Source: Sycobia sp. Sy_11 (taxonomy: Eukaryota > Arthropoda > Insecta > Hymenoptera > Epichrysomallidae). From it: a stretch of DNA of 64,000 nucleotides. Below the pieces are notes generated by a model. The model did not search any database. It was not told the DNA's origin and saw nothing but the letters and a program-made list of their open reading frames with translations. The DNA is taken from the NCBI GenBank assembly GCA_018907035.1, contig JACCIC010000049.1:1168501-1232500 (forward strand), in the 5' to 3' direction. Within the stretch, counting starts at the first letter, position 1. Each line of letters begins with the position of its first letter. Positions 49,822-61,707 of this stretch are shown here, in pieces. The translations under genes were made by a program, and so were the position numbers.

Positions 49822-52800
49822 TTATTCGTCGATCAAATTCATTTCCTTTTGTAAAGCAGCAATCTGGTCATATAGATATTGTATTTCGTCATTTTTCTTT
49901 CGAATATCTGTATCAATTTTATCTTTATATAGTTTTTGCTTTAAAATATGCAGTCTTTGTAATTTACAAGGCTCGCATCTAACTGATCTCAATTTATCAA
50001 TTGTTACAAACCCTTCGCACTTATTGGAAAACCTAAAAACAGGTAAAAAAATATTATTAAGATTCTAACAATAATGTAAAAGTTTTAATTAGCGTAATTG
50101 ATTACACGTTATTTATTCCCAATCCTTCGCAACATTTATATCCTTGTAATTGAACCAAATAATCAATAACATTTTGTACAGAGCGCAATTTGATATCAGA
50201 TTTTTTTTTAACTTTTTTATTCATTGCTACGATCTGTAAATACAATATTATAAACAGAATATTGTATTGATATTACAATTATAAAAAGACATACCTCCAC
50301 AGACATATCACTATTAATTATGCATGATAGATACACAATGTGCCGCCACGGATGAACGTAAGTAAATCTAAGAGAACCATCATTTAGAAGTACATATGCC
50401 CAATACTGTGGAATTTTTAAAGATTCTATTATTTTTACATTATTTATAAAAATATCAGTATTTGTGTCACTATTTGTGTCACTTTCTACCAATTCAAACT
50501 GCGATTCATTCATGTCTTCAAATGATACCTAAAATTACACATGAATTAAGTTAAGACTTTTTATTTTTTTCAAAATATACAGTCAATAACTATTTTTACC
50601 ACATCAAAAGAATTATTAGATTCTGAAGCATTGCCAGTGCTTATAGTATAAACACGTTCCATTAAAGAATTATCATATTCATGCGTAGATTCAGCAGCTT
50701 TTGGCTAAAAATAAAATATGGACATCGTTATATTTAGCATTTATAAACGAGACATGAGAATAAAACAACAAGTTTTTATTGTCATTTCTGTAATTTATCA
50801 GAAGAGAAACGATACGATATACGACTCGAAAGAGACTTCATCGATTTACCGACCTATGCTGAGTACATAAATACAATATGTCATTGTGTATATTAAAAAA
50901 AATTTTCATTAATAAAAAGAAGAACATGGGTTATAAATTTGGTTTTTTAGAAAAAACTATCGAAGGCTGGTTGATAAATACTTGGAACTTATAGAAAATT
51001 TTCGATAAATTTTATGAATTCGAATATTGAAACACTACTCACTCGTATGTAAAACTGTTTTGTTCTTAGAACCAGTAGGCTCTTGTGCTTTAGAACGTAT
51101 AAATAAAAAGATGATTTAAAAGGGTATCAAGAAGCAAGTTTTTTTTGCATATCAATTGAATTGTTAAATATTTTTGTTTTTCAAACATATATGTGAACGG
51201 TAGAATACTTATTCTACAATTTATGAAATAAAGTGCCACTCATTGATACAGATCGCGGTACATTGGAGGCTCCTTTACTATATACCACAATTTAACGAAA
51301 GTGATCATAGTTTCTATCCAATTTGATATGTTGTTAATAAAATGGAAAAATAATCTATCCAAAATTTTAGCAAAGTTGATAGAATATTTTCAAAGTTATA
51401 ATCGTTTTCATTTGGCGACGTTCTTATGAGCAAACGAACAGTTTGAATATTTTTTCGACATCAATTAACGAAAAAGTATGGCAGATTTGGTCTAGGCTCT
51501 TTTAATATTTAATGTTCATGAGATATTATTTACAATATCAACTAAAAAGTAAACCAGAAATATGATTTATACACTAACACGTATGGAAACACGGCATCGT
51601 TATACTGTGTAATGTATTATCTGGTTTAATTTGGAAGGCGTAGTAGGTCAAATAGGATTCGTTGGCGAAAGGGGATGACACTGACTAGCCAAATCTAATC
51701 AAACAATCATCCGGTATGTTCCGAAAGTAAAACAGTAAGTTTCAAGTACATACATTTGGCTACATTTCGATTTAATATATAAACAGTGACTCTTCCGTTA
51801 TGAACCTATAAAGCCGTCATGGAACGGTTTCTGGCTCTATTGGCGGACTACTGGAGTTGTGTTCCGCGTATGAAAAAAAGAACAGCTTACCCATACAGAT
51901 GCTATAAACGGGCTGTACATAGTTGCAATGCTATAACCTAATCTTTTTTCAAATTATTATAACAAACACATAGTAAATATGGATATACAAGAAATTACTT
52001 GTACTGTATTACTTTCGAAACATACCCATCCAATATTTTTTTCTGAACAAAGGTTATGTTCTTGCACGAAAGAATCAGTTTTGAACAATTTATGAAATAT
52101 TGCTAATTTAGTTTCAGTATAGGTTTTAGCTTCGAAAGACGAATGCGCTGTTATCACGATCTACACTTACGTTTTCACAAAGCTCTTAATTTTTTTTTTA
52201 AATAATACACGAAGTAAGTAAGTATATGCAATATATACAAAATGTTTTTTTTTAACAAAAAATATTATCTGCTTTCTTTTATTAATGTTTTCCGAATTAA
52301 AAAATTTCAGTTTTTCGTTTTTTTAGATTGATAATCAGTTAGAAAAAAACTGAAATTTTTATAAAAAACTAAATGTTTATCCAAATTTCTGACGGCCTTA
52401 ACTGTATACAATTGAATTTATTAAAAAATATGTATTTCAATCAAGCAAAATCAAATTATAGAACGTATACCTAAAAATTACCTAAAAATTTATAATCAGA
52501 TTGAACTTTTTCTGGTTTTCTTTAACTCTCTCTAGTTCTCTTCGATTCTCGCTCTTATCGCTTATGCATTTACTTTTTCAGGCTTTGGATTTCAAAAGAA
52601 AACGAGGAGAGGTGTACAGAGTTCGGTGAGAACCGAAAGAGAACTTTTTGATAACTTGGCCCTTAATCGGAGTGACTTGCCCTCGTTTTTTTTCACAACA
52701 ATGCGAGTGGGAAGTGTGGGACTGACAAATTCGATATCCGAGCCTACGAAATGTGACACAAACATCTAATTTGAGCAGTTTCAATGAACTGACCACTCCT

Positions 52801-53916
52801 GAACGGATTTTCCTAATCGGCATTTATCCCAGAAAAATCGGCAGAACCCAGGCAAATGCAGATTCTGCCTGAGTGGCTGGGGTAGCTAAAGATTTAGATT
52901 AAGTAAATTTCTAAAAAGAACAGGCATGGGCAAAAGTACAAGGGAACATATATGTAACAACATTTTAATAATGTGCATATGGAATAAATAAAAATAAATT
53001 TATAAATAAATTTATATACATAGAATAATTGGACCATTTTCCGATTTAGTTAATTTAGTTAAATTCCATAATTAATAAATTGAGATGTATCAACTTAGAA
53101 CACGTTCTATCTTAGAATGGTTTTACTATCTCTGGTTTTACATTGCCATAATGGTAATAATACTTCTATTGAAATGCACTGATGTCGTCGCCATGGTGCG
53201 TACAGAGATTCAAATTCAGAGTTATCTTATTATCACAAAATAATAATTACAGTAAAATACATACAACATAAATTATCAATTAAAAATAATTTTGAAAAAA
53301 CTTTCAGTTTCCCCATTAATTTTATTCGACTAAGGCCATTTCGCTGTTGAATGAGATTCTTTTGAAGTATCATTATAATTTGGAACAGAGCAGGTTCTGA
53401 CTCATTAGTGTCTAAAACGTGTGTTACATATAAACCATATGTGATATACGCACAGTACCTGAGATGCATTCGTAGGAGGATTTATATTATCTTCATAAGT
53501 GATATTCTTAATCCCATTACTTTCTCCGAATGGTTTTTTCTCTGTTTGCTTATTCTCGTGGATATTTTCTTCAGACAAATCCTATATAACATTTGTATTA
53601 AGAATTAATACATTGTGTGTGTGTGTGTGTGTGTGTGTACGCGCGCGTTTGTTAATACAAAAAATTACCTTTTGTTCATAAGTACATATCAAACTTTCTA
53701 TTTCACGTGGCGAAGGAAGCGGGACCGATTCAGGCCGAAGCTTGCTACGCCCATACTTATTTTTATAAATCACTCCATTTTTTAATTTAATTATATCGTA
53801 TCGTATTACATCTGTTTCTTTAAAATGAAGTTCACATACTCTTAGAAATTTTTTTTCATTTGCCCTCTTCGTTATACACAAAATTTCCGCCCATTTTTGA
53901 CGTAAATTGCTATTCT
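49822..53916 (-). CDS. THAP-type zinc-finger protein, 5' end not found
   Basis: Minus-strand exons with consistent phases: 53916-53669, 53581-53459, 50704-50600, 50528-50295, 50233-50106, 50032-49822 (stop 49822-49824). The first has the second half of a THAP C2CH finger: RQKWAEI, then VCELHF (Cys-x2-His), and RPESVP like the closing AVP box. The middle exons encode a hydrophilic linker with repeats of SDTNTD. The last ones hold two Cys pairs (KCCEG, CEPCK) and a C-terminal coiled coil (EIQYLYDQIAALQKEM), common in THAP proteins. THAP domains bind DNA via Zn. The exon with the N-terminal Cys pair was not located. The 2.75-kb intron 53458-50705 may hide an exon at 52147-52026, but its entry phase does not fit. 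A domesticated transposase origin is possible, as for other THAP genes. Confidence 0.65.
52026..52147 (-). other. Candidate extra exon of the THAP-type gene
   Basis: An open 122-bp stretch lies between a reasonable acceptor (GATAACAG) and a strong donor (GTATGT). It encodes mixed-composition protein (FEAKTYTETKLAIFHKLF) and exits in phase 0, matching the exon at 50704. Its entry phase does not match the exon ending at 53459, so it would need another exon in between or a different splice. Confidence 0.35.
53614..53648. repeat. (GT)n(GC)n microsatellite
   Basis: Alternating array of GT then GC in the 87-bp intron 53668-53582 of the THAP-type gene. Confidence 0.95.
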
Positions 53917-56900
53917 ATTAACAGAATGGATATTTCAAAAATATGATTACATTATATGTGTATTCTTTGATATTTATTTTACTAATTTAGCTAACCTAAC
54001 TTTGTCGATTTTTTATCAATTTATCTATAATAAAAATTTATTATAAGTTCGATTAGTGATAAGATCAAGTACGCCATTATCTGTATATTATATACTTATT
54101 ATTATGATAGTATAATATACTATGACGTAGCATCTCTCCGTTGCGACCTCGACCGACATAATGAAACTGATTTATTAAGCAATAGTTCGATAATATTCAT
54201 GCAAAGAAAATGCTATACCTTCATGTACTTTTCTACAGATAATTCTACATGACTTGCAATATATTAATTTTAAAAAACTAATGGAATCAGTAAGCTGTTT
54301 TCAGTAACCGTATGAACGAATACTATACTATTTATTTTCAAGCCACTTATCGCAGTGTAAACAATATCCAATACATTACTTATTTAATCAACACAACCAA
54401 CGAATGCGAGAATTTCAAGACCTGAAGTACATATATACCTTTTATCTAGTTTTATTTTCTAATGTATTTTTTATCGCATACTCCATCGCGGCTAAAATGT
54501 CGGAAGAATTCCACTACGCTATGCGTAATTAACGTTCGAAAAAATAAATATGCACATTTTTGAGAACCAGAATTATTGAACTTTTCTCCAGAAATATTAC
54601 AAAAATAATGTGTATAAAACAAAAAATGTATGTATTTTAATGGGATCTATAATGCCTATTTAAAATACAAAACTATAAACCGTTTTTCTTAGAAAATTGC
54701 CAATTTTGAATACATAATTTTTTAACTTATTTAAAAATTTTTCAAAAATTCTTTAATTTTTATTTCCATTACTTTCCTGGCAAATTATGCATTAAATAAC
54801 ATTTATATCTTTATTAAGATCTCAAAGAGAATAGTATTTAATTATATTTCATCCTCCACATTTAGAATTGTTGAGGGACAACTTTAATATAAACTGTGAG
54901 TTCTACATAGATATATATTTTTCTAAAATCCTTTTCTTGATCACTATAGTAAAAATGAAAATACTAGAAAACTTTAACTTCATAAATATTAAATACAAGT
55001 ATGGAGAACGTTGGAATTTTTTCTTATGTTCTAAATGCCTTATCAATGAAATGTTTTTGATCAACGATAGCAAACGATGTCATCATTATTGATATATTCG
55101 TGAGACAAATAGTAAAAAACAGCATTCAAATTTGAAAAAATACTTTATAAAACCAATTTCCTTTTATTAGAATTTGAATTTTACATGGGCTATCGAAATT
55201 AGACTAATTTTTTTTGACTTTTATAAAAAGAATATATACAAAGTAATACATATATATTAAACTTTAAAAATTCGAGAAAAATAATAAAAAAAATTAAATA
55301 AAAAATACATAAAAAGAATTTTCATATTTAGCAAGAGCTTAATATAAAACTGCTCCATCACAAAATGAAACAAACCAAATGAAATGAATAGTTCTTAAAT
55401 GCAAGGAAATTGACTTCAAAATTTATATTAATTATACCAATCAGTCACTAAATAGTTTAAGAACTGGATATAAAAATAGTAGCAAATTTATATGAGTAGA
55501 GCTGGTAAAAGTGGCTAGAAAATCAATATTGTCATTTTGTTAATTATAAATACATAATAGTTAGAAAATTGCCACAATTTATTAACAAGTTACCTAAACT
55601 AAATAATTTTTATTTATAAAATCAGCACAAATTTTTCCAACTGTGAATAATGTATTTCCAAACAAATTAATTAAAACCAGTATGAACTGTCAATCAGAAA
55701 TTCTAGTATAATTTATGATTGAAATTTATCTCATGACACATAGACTGGAGAGATGAGACAGTTTAGGCTCGTCTGAAGCGAGTAATAGAAATTCCAAAAT
55801 CGAGGTATAAAATTAATTTTTCTACTCGATGTTTTAAATTAGCGGAGCCGAAAAACTTGCTACGCTTGGGATTTTGAGGTTGGAGAAAAAAATTTGTACT
55901 ATTTAATTACCTTTGGGATAAGAAAGTAAGATAAATTCTTTATCCCCACACAATTTAACCTTTTTAGCTGTGCAGAACTTAACATGCGACAATTAGGAAC
56001 ACAACAGGTAGGCATTTTTCAGTAAATAATTTCACGTGTTCTATTTAAAACTTTTATAAATAATATGAATTAATAAATTCTTGAAATATGTTTAAATAAT
56101 TGGACATGGACAAAATCCGTATTAACTTGTAAATATATAAGATCGTATTTTCTATTTTATATTTCTGCAAACACTGACATATAACTGCTTTAAAAAAATA
56201 AAAATAAAAAACAACACAATATCACACAATTGCACGTTCAATTTGCCAGTGTTCACCGCGTGTTTCTTCGTGGTGTTGGTAAAATACAGGCGTTTGCCAG
56301 TACTGCCAACGAGTATAGACGTCTTATAGAAGAACATTTTACGCATAAAATTTTCAACCAGATTCTGAGTTATAAGATTGTTAGTGATGTAACCGAACCG
56401 CCAGATGGTGAAACCGTCACGTTTATATTCATATATTGGCAACTAAAATATTATATGCGATACAAACGGTGGAGAGGTGAACTAAAAATGGCGGACAGCG
56501 GCGTTACAAAAGTACACGAAAGCATAATTGCTTTACATTAGTAAGACTTCGAAGTACTTTAAAAATTTCTTTAAAAAATCTGAAAATTTCCAAAATATAT
56601 CAGTAAAGCATAAGAAATGTTATAGCAGTATTAAGACTGTAAAAAACCATACTAGTGTTTTCTCCATATCCTTGAAAGGATTTTACAATGGGAAATTGCA
56701 GTCAACAACTTTATTTTTTATATAAATATTAATACTAATATTTAATAATAATAATAATTAATAACAATTATGAAGAGAAACAAATTTATTTGAAAAATTT
56801 TTTTTATTTAATTTTTTTTATATATTATGGACTTAATTAAAATGTAAAGAAAACAATTAAATTACGTTTATTCTATTTTTTAATATGCTATGAGATCATA

Positions 56901-57384
56901 GAAATATATAACAAAATTTAAATAAATATTTTAAGTATAAAAACCTATTTTTTAAGTCAAATAACCAGTATATACATGCAGTACTATCTTAACGCCCATG
57001 AATGCCATTTTTCTCTGAAACAGTGGCGCCCTCGTATATGTGGTGAACGTTTTCTTTGCCAATATCTAGATATACTATAGCATTCTACCTGTGATCCTGC
57101 TGAGACATACTTCTGATAATCAAAGGAATTCATTAATTTTATTAAATCGCAGAATTTGTACTGCCACATTCTCCCTCTTACAAGCGAGGAAATTGATAGA
57201 AAAAGAATGTAGGAGAACAATAGCAGTAGAAATATACATAGCAGAAATATAAATTTCTCCTATACTCTATAGCATTGTTATTGTTGGGCTGCTTCCCTAC
57301 TCTTTCCCCGGAGTAAGAGAGAAACAAGAATATGACTCCAGGCCTATCTCTGTCCTTCAATATCGACTTCAGAGTGTCCGTTTA
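53917..57384. other. AT-rich DNA upstream of the THAP-type gene
   Basis: The missing 5' exon(s) should lie here, but no clear Cys-pair exon with a start codon is visible. A more balanced block at 56220-56545 has overlapping frames on both strands and a Kozak-like AAAATGGCGGACAGC near 56485 that opens only 17 codons. I cannot assign it. Confidence 0.4.
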
Positions 57385-57500
57385 AGCGCGTAGTCTAATA
57401 TGTAAATCTCTATGTAATAAATAAATGATGCAATTAAATATTTCTAAAATATAATAAATCGATGCTAATGTAAGTATATAAATACATTAGAAATACGTAC
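57385..57500. repeat. Interspersed repeat, copy 1
   Basis: This is homologous to 61079-61200: both start AGCGCG, share CTCTATGTAATAAATAAAT and ATAAATACATTAGAAATA, and both end at an (AT)n array. The nature of the element is unknown. Confidence 0.75.
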
Positions 57501-57501
57501 G

Positions 57502-57504
<3 letters not shown>

Positions 57505-57553
<49 letters not shown>
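57505..57553. repeat. (AT)n microsatellite
   Basis: Pure AT array joining the repeat copy to a truncated mariner. Confidence 0.97.
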
Positions 57554-57555
<2 letters not shown>

Positions 57556-58586
57556 GGGCGCATTTAGTTTCTTGACGAATATGGTGCATGTTGTAACAAT
57601 TCAAACTTTAATTCATTAATTTTGGCGATTGCAATAACAGATGTGTGAGCTGGTGCATTGTCTTGATGGAACAACACTTTCTTCTTAGCCAAATGCGGCC
57701 ATTTTCGCTTGATTTTTTCTTTCAAACGTTGCAATAAGTTCGCATAATACACGCCGTTGATAGTTTGTACTTTTTCAAGATAGTCAATCAAAATTATCCC
57801 ATACGCATTCCAAAAAACCGACGCCATAATCTTATCGGCAGATAGAACGATTTTTGCATTCTTTGGAGCCGGTTCTTTTTTTTAAGTCCACTGTTTTGAT
57901 TGGTGTTTTGTTTCGCGTGTGGAGTCGTGGACCCATGTTTCATCCACGGTCATAAAACGGCGTAAAAATTCGGTTTTATTTTTGCAAAATATTGCTAAAC
58001 ACTCAACTGAAACATCTTCACGATGCTATTTTTGTTCCATTGTGAGCAAACGCGGCACCCATCTTGCGCACAGCTTTGTCATCTCCAAATTTTCAGTTAA
58101 TATGCGATGTACCGTACTTCTTGAAATGCGTACCATGTCTGTTATCTCGCACACTTTCAGTCGACGATCATCGAGTAAGGCTTTGTGGATTTTCTTCAAC
58201 ATTTCTAGAGTCGTCACCTTGTTTGGTAGACCACTGCGATGCTCGTATTGGCAGCTCATACTAAACTCTGCTACACAATATTTTACTGTTGCAAACGAAG
58301 GAGCATTCTCACTCAAAGTAGAGTCTAGATCAGCTTTTATATTGGTTGAGCTGAAGCATTTCAAATAAAAGTATTATATCACATAACGATGACCAATTTT
58401 TTCCATGTTTACAAATTCACTGAAAACATTCACTATTATGGCGATCAAACAAATACTAAACATCATGGCGTCTTCAATCTTAAGACATATACTTTATAGA
58501 TTGTTTACGTTCTAATACAGTGGTATTTTTGAACAACTACCGCCACCTCTAGGGACAGGCCAGGTACTTCTGGGACCACCATTGTA
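57554..58586 (-). mobile_element. Truncated mariner element A
   Basis: Minus-strand mariner transposase in pieces. The N-terminal DNA-binding part and linker are at 58364-58026 (ITDMVRISRSTVHRIL, WVPRLLTMEQ) and end in an in-frame stop. The catalytic core follows, with first Asp in MTVDETWVHD (about 57930) and second Asp in HQDNAPAHTS (about 57650), after a frameshift near 57885. The third catalytic residue region is lost because the element breaks off at the (AT)n array at 57553. A 5' terminal repeat (GGTGGTCCCAGAAGTACC) lies near 58583. It is inactive. Confidence 0.85.
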
Positions 58587-58615
58587 TATACATACGCACA
58601 TATACATGCATATTA

Positions 58616-59892
58616 TTGGGTGTACAAATAAGTTTCCGCCGTTCTTTTATAAAGAAATAAGAATTTGTTGTAAAAAAAGGTACAACTAATATCATTCAAA
58701 ATATTACCCATCACTTTCTACTACTTTTGACCATCTTTCGCGGAGCAAGTGGATACCCCATCTAAAAAATTGTTCGTTTTTTTGAGGCAATCCACGAATT
58801 GATCCATTTCCTCAATTCCTCGTAAGAAGTGAAGTGCTGCTCAGCCAGACCATAAGTCATCAACCGGAATAGATGGTAGTCTGAAGGAGCAATGTCTGGT
58901 GAATCCGGCGGGTGGGGTAGGAAGTTCCAATTCAGTGCTTCTAACGTTTCCTTTACGATTTTTGCAACATGTGGCCAAGCGTTGTCATGCTGAAAAATGC
59001 CTTTATCATACCTTTTGGCATATTGTGGACGTTTATTCTTCAATGCTCGGCTCAGTTGCATCAGTTATTGTTGGTAACTTTCCCCAGTGACGGTTTGATT
59101 GTATTGGAGTAGTTCGTAATAAATTACTCCAAGCTGATCCCATCAAATACACAGCACTAGCTTCTTGCCATGAATGTTTGGCTTGGCCATCGAAGTAGAG
59201 GCATGCCTATCACTTCCGACGTTTTGGGTTGTCGTAGTAAATCCACTTTTCGTCTCCCGTCACGATTTGATGTAGAAATCCTTTGCAATTTTGGCTTTTG
59301 AACAATTGTTCACAAGTGAATAAGCGACGCTCGATGTCTTTTAGCTTCAGTTCGTAAGGAACCCAATTTCCTTGTTTTTCGACCATGCCGAGGGTTTTGA
59401 GATGTTGTGAAATAGGTTGCTGAGTCACTCATAATACTTGTGCAAGTTCCTCTTGCATTTCGCATGCATCTTCCCCCAGTAAAATTTCCAATTCTGTGTC
59501 ACCGCACACTTTGGGCCTTCCGCGGCGTGTTTTGTCCTCCATGTCAAAATCACCACTTTTAAATTTTTTGAACCACTCCCGAAAATTTCTCTCACTCAAC
59601 AATCACCATACGCTTCTATGAGTAGCCGATATGCTTCAGCTCCAGATTGCATTAAATGAAAGAAGTAAATTAACAATTCCCGCAAATGACGCTTACTTGG
59701 TTCAAAATCTGAGATATTAACACGATGAAAAGTGATGCTAAGTGATGCTAGCAAAAAGTCAGAGGTATTAAAAGGTTATACTGTTTCCAGATGTCTACAT
59801 ATACTATATGACTTTTTACAGCTGACAATCTCAATGTTATCTTATCAGTGGTGCCATCTTTTCAAACGGTGGAAACTTACTTGTACACCTAA
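58616..59892 (-). mobile_element. Full-length dead mariner element B
   Basis: The terminal repeats match: TTGGGTGTACAAATAAGTTT at 58616 and, read back from 59892, TTAGGTGTACAAGTAAGTTT. The length of about 1.28 kb is that of an intact mariner. The minus strand encodes, in order and with stops, the N-terminal domain (59700-59430; FREWFKKFKSGDFDMED), the linker WVPYELK (about 59355), the first catalytic Asp in VTGDEKWIYYDNPKRRK (about 59240), and then HDNAWPHVAK and PPDSPDIAPSDYHLF (59000-58860), so all three catalytic aspartates are present. Its sequence differs from element A, so it belongs to another mariner lineage. Confidence 0.9.
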
Positions 59893-60400
59893 TTACATAC
59901 GGCTTCTATGGGAAAAATTGTTCTTTTGATTTCGGGCGGTTGAAAAAGACGCCCGAGTATCTCGAGATGACGTTTACGGAGAGTATCATGTTCGGACGAT
60001 AGGATATGTCTCGAGACGACTGCTATAGAAAGCTTTATGTTGGGGAGGTAGAATACGATGTCTAAATATCCCGGAACGACTTCAACCGGGAGTGCATGTG
60101 ATCGAATGGTACAATATGAATCTCTTCATAGAAATCGCCCCTACATACCTGAACAATGTTTCCCACCAACTATACATGACACTCCGTAGAAGTCGTTCCA
60201 AAACATCTCGACATGGCATTCTGAAATCCCAACATATTTCTCCCCATAGAACTCGTCCTGTCATACCTGGACATCGTCTTCTACTAACTAAACACGAGAG
60301 TTCCAGTAAAACTCGTCCCGAGAAAGCTAGCCATCACTTCCTAACGACTAAACACAATACTCTCCATAGAAAACGTTCAGAGACATCTGGACATCTTTTT
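59893..60400. mobile_element. Foldback element copy B
   Basis: This copy begins ACATACGGCTTCTATGG, matching the left end of the 15474-16070 element. Left-half units (for example TGTTCGGACGATAGGATATG) are minus-strand versions of the right-half units (CATACCTGGACATCGTCTTC, CTAAACACGAGAG). The right terminal repeat is not visible, so the copy may be truncated. It directly abuts the right end of mariner B. Confidence 0.7.
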
Positions 60401-61078
60401 TTACGGATTTTTCTTGACAAAATGTCCGCCTCAAAATTGTTCTTGTGTTTGACTATCGACACGATATCGCACCGACGGATCATATGAAATAAAAAACTAA
60501 ATAGATTTTATACTTATAGTTTTGGCTATTGTATCCCAGATAAAATTGTGCCGGCGTATTGTCGGCAACGCTTAGCAGGCTTTGCAACTTGCAATCTTGA
60601 GTATTGACGGCCAAGTACAAGTACAGCCACAACCATAATCAGGTACAAAAACATATCACAGTTGGCACGATGAATATAATTGTTTGATGGAAGAAGGAAA
60701 GTGAATCAAAATACATCGGATGCACGTGCATAACCTCTATTGCATAAAAAATTTGAATTATTTCTAATAAATCTTCATTGGTGAGGTTTTCATAAATTGA
60801 TTTAAGTACGCCAAAACTACTATTTACGAAAGGGGATAGAAGCAGGACTAGTATTAAAGATGGAGAGGGCGGCTACCGTAGCGCAACGTGGACCATGGAA
60901 GACCATTCGAGCGCGCGCGCTCAAATGGGGTAGGTGTTGCCTGGTGCTACTCCCTTTTGCTGCCTATTTCTATAGGAACTAATTGTCTGAGTTTTAAAAT
61001 ATTTCTAGATAGTATTGCTATCGAATAATGAAATAAAAAAAAATTATGTCACCAAAAAAATCCACCGAAAAATGCCAA
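60401..61078. other. Unassigned DNA
   Basis: Nothing is recognised. A short CG-alternating run sits at about 60910. Confidence 0.4.
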
Positions 61079-61200
61079 GCGCGCGGTCGAATATGTAACT
61101 CTCTATGTAATAAATAAATACTGTAATTTGGACAATAAAAATTTCTAAAATATAATGGATCAATGATAATATAAGCATATAAATACATTAGAAATATGAA
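61079..61200. repeat. Interspersed repeat, copy 2
   Basis: Homologous to 57385-57500 over about 115 bp with small indels, and again followed by an (AT)n array. Confidence 0.75.
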
Positions 61201-61208
61201 AGAAAAGA

Positions 61209-61209
<1 letters not shown>

Positions 61210-61250
<41 letters not shown>
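61210..61250. repeat. (AT)n microsatellite
   Basis: AT array of about 40 bp between the repeat copy and the hairpin block. Confidence 0.97.
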
Positions 61251-61254
<4 letters not shown>

Positions 61255-61272
61255 TTATATGCACTTTGGTGG

Positions 61273-61525
61273 GAGCTATTTCGTGCTTCGGCTCAACCCG
61301 CCTCGGCCCCTAGTCGCTCAACGCGCCACTAGGTTCGCTCGTGCAAGCTCATGTATTTAATAATTCTTATTTTAGTTAATCACAGTGCGGACTGTATTTT
61401 GGCCTACGCTCAACCCGCCTAGGCCCTTGGTCGCTCAATCGCCACCAAGTTTGTTCTACTGCGCACTGTGAAGAGAAATCCAATTCTCACTCTCGCTCAA
61501 CCCGCCAGAGTTTGAATTGGTTGGA
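61273..61525. repeat. Hairpin cluster with a shared loop sequence
   Basis: The loop CGCTCAACCCGCC, or a close variant, occurs five times. Four copies are capped on different, self-complementary stems: CCTAGT/ACTAGG (61309-61333), GGCCTA/TAGGCC (61401-61425), CTTGGT/ACCAAG (61426-61449), and ACTCT/AGAGT with outer CCAATTC/GAATTGG (about 61489-61525). The fifth (about 61288-61303) lacks a good stem. The pair at 61401-61449 is enclosed by CACAGTGCG (61381) and CGCACTGTG (61462-61470); the first pair is enclosed by GAGCT (61273) and AGCTC (61346). Confidence 0.85.
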
Positions 61526-61618
61526 AACTTTTAACGACGTTGCTGGGATTTGGACGGCAAATAAATCCAACTGGTTTACAAAAAAAACTATAAAAATCTT
61601 TATTATTAAATTAAATAT

Positions 61619-61707
61619 TTAACATCTAACAAAATTATAATCTTTCGGCACCGCTGTGCCAGCCACCGTTTCGGCTTCTTCGTCAATTGGCCGTGCGCCG
61701 TTGTCCG
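61619..61707 (-). other. Candidate terminal exon, unidentified
   Basis: On the minus strand a good acceptor (TTATTGTTACAG) opens into about 29 codons of balanced, acidic coding-like sequence (PIDEEAETVAGTAVPKDY) ending in TAA at 61619-61621. A minus-strand AATAAAG follows near 61592, as a poly(A) signal should. It could be the last exon of a gene or retroelement whose other exons lie beyond view. I do not recognise the protein. Confidence 0.3.

Noticed and set aside
52578..52823. Minus-strand 81-codon frame with cysteines and basic residues
   Set aside because: No splice sites in phase with the THAP-type exons and no recognisable zinc-finger spacing.
54180..54290. Minus-strand Cys-pair reading considered as the missing THAP 5' exon
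   Set aside because: No in-frame start codon, wrong spacing to the following Trp, and no FHxFP-like segment; likely chance.
56230..56541. 103-codon + strand frame including a Kozak-like ATGGCGGACAGC
   Set aside because: Another frame of similar length overlaps on the opposite strand, the peptide after the ATG is only 17 codons, and no downstream exon is evident.
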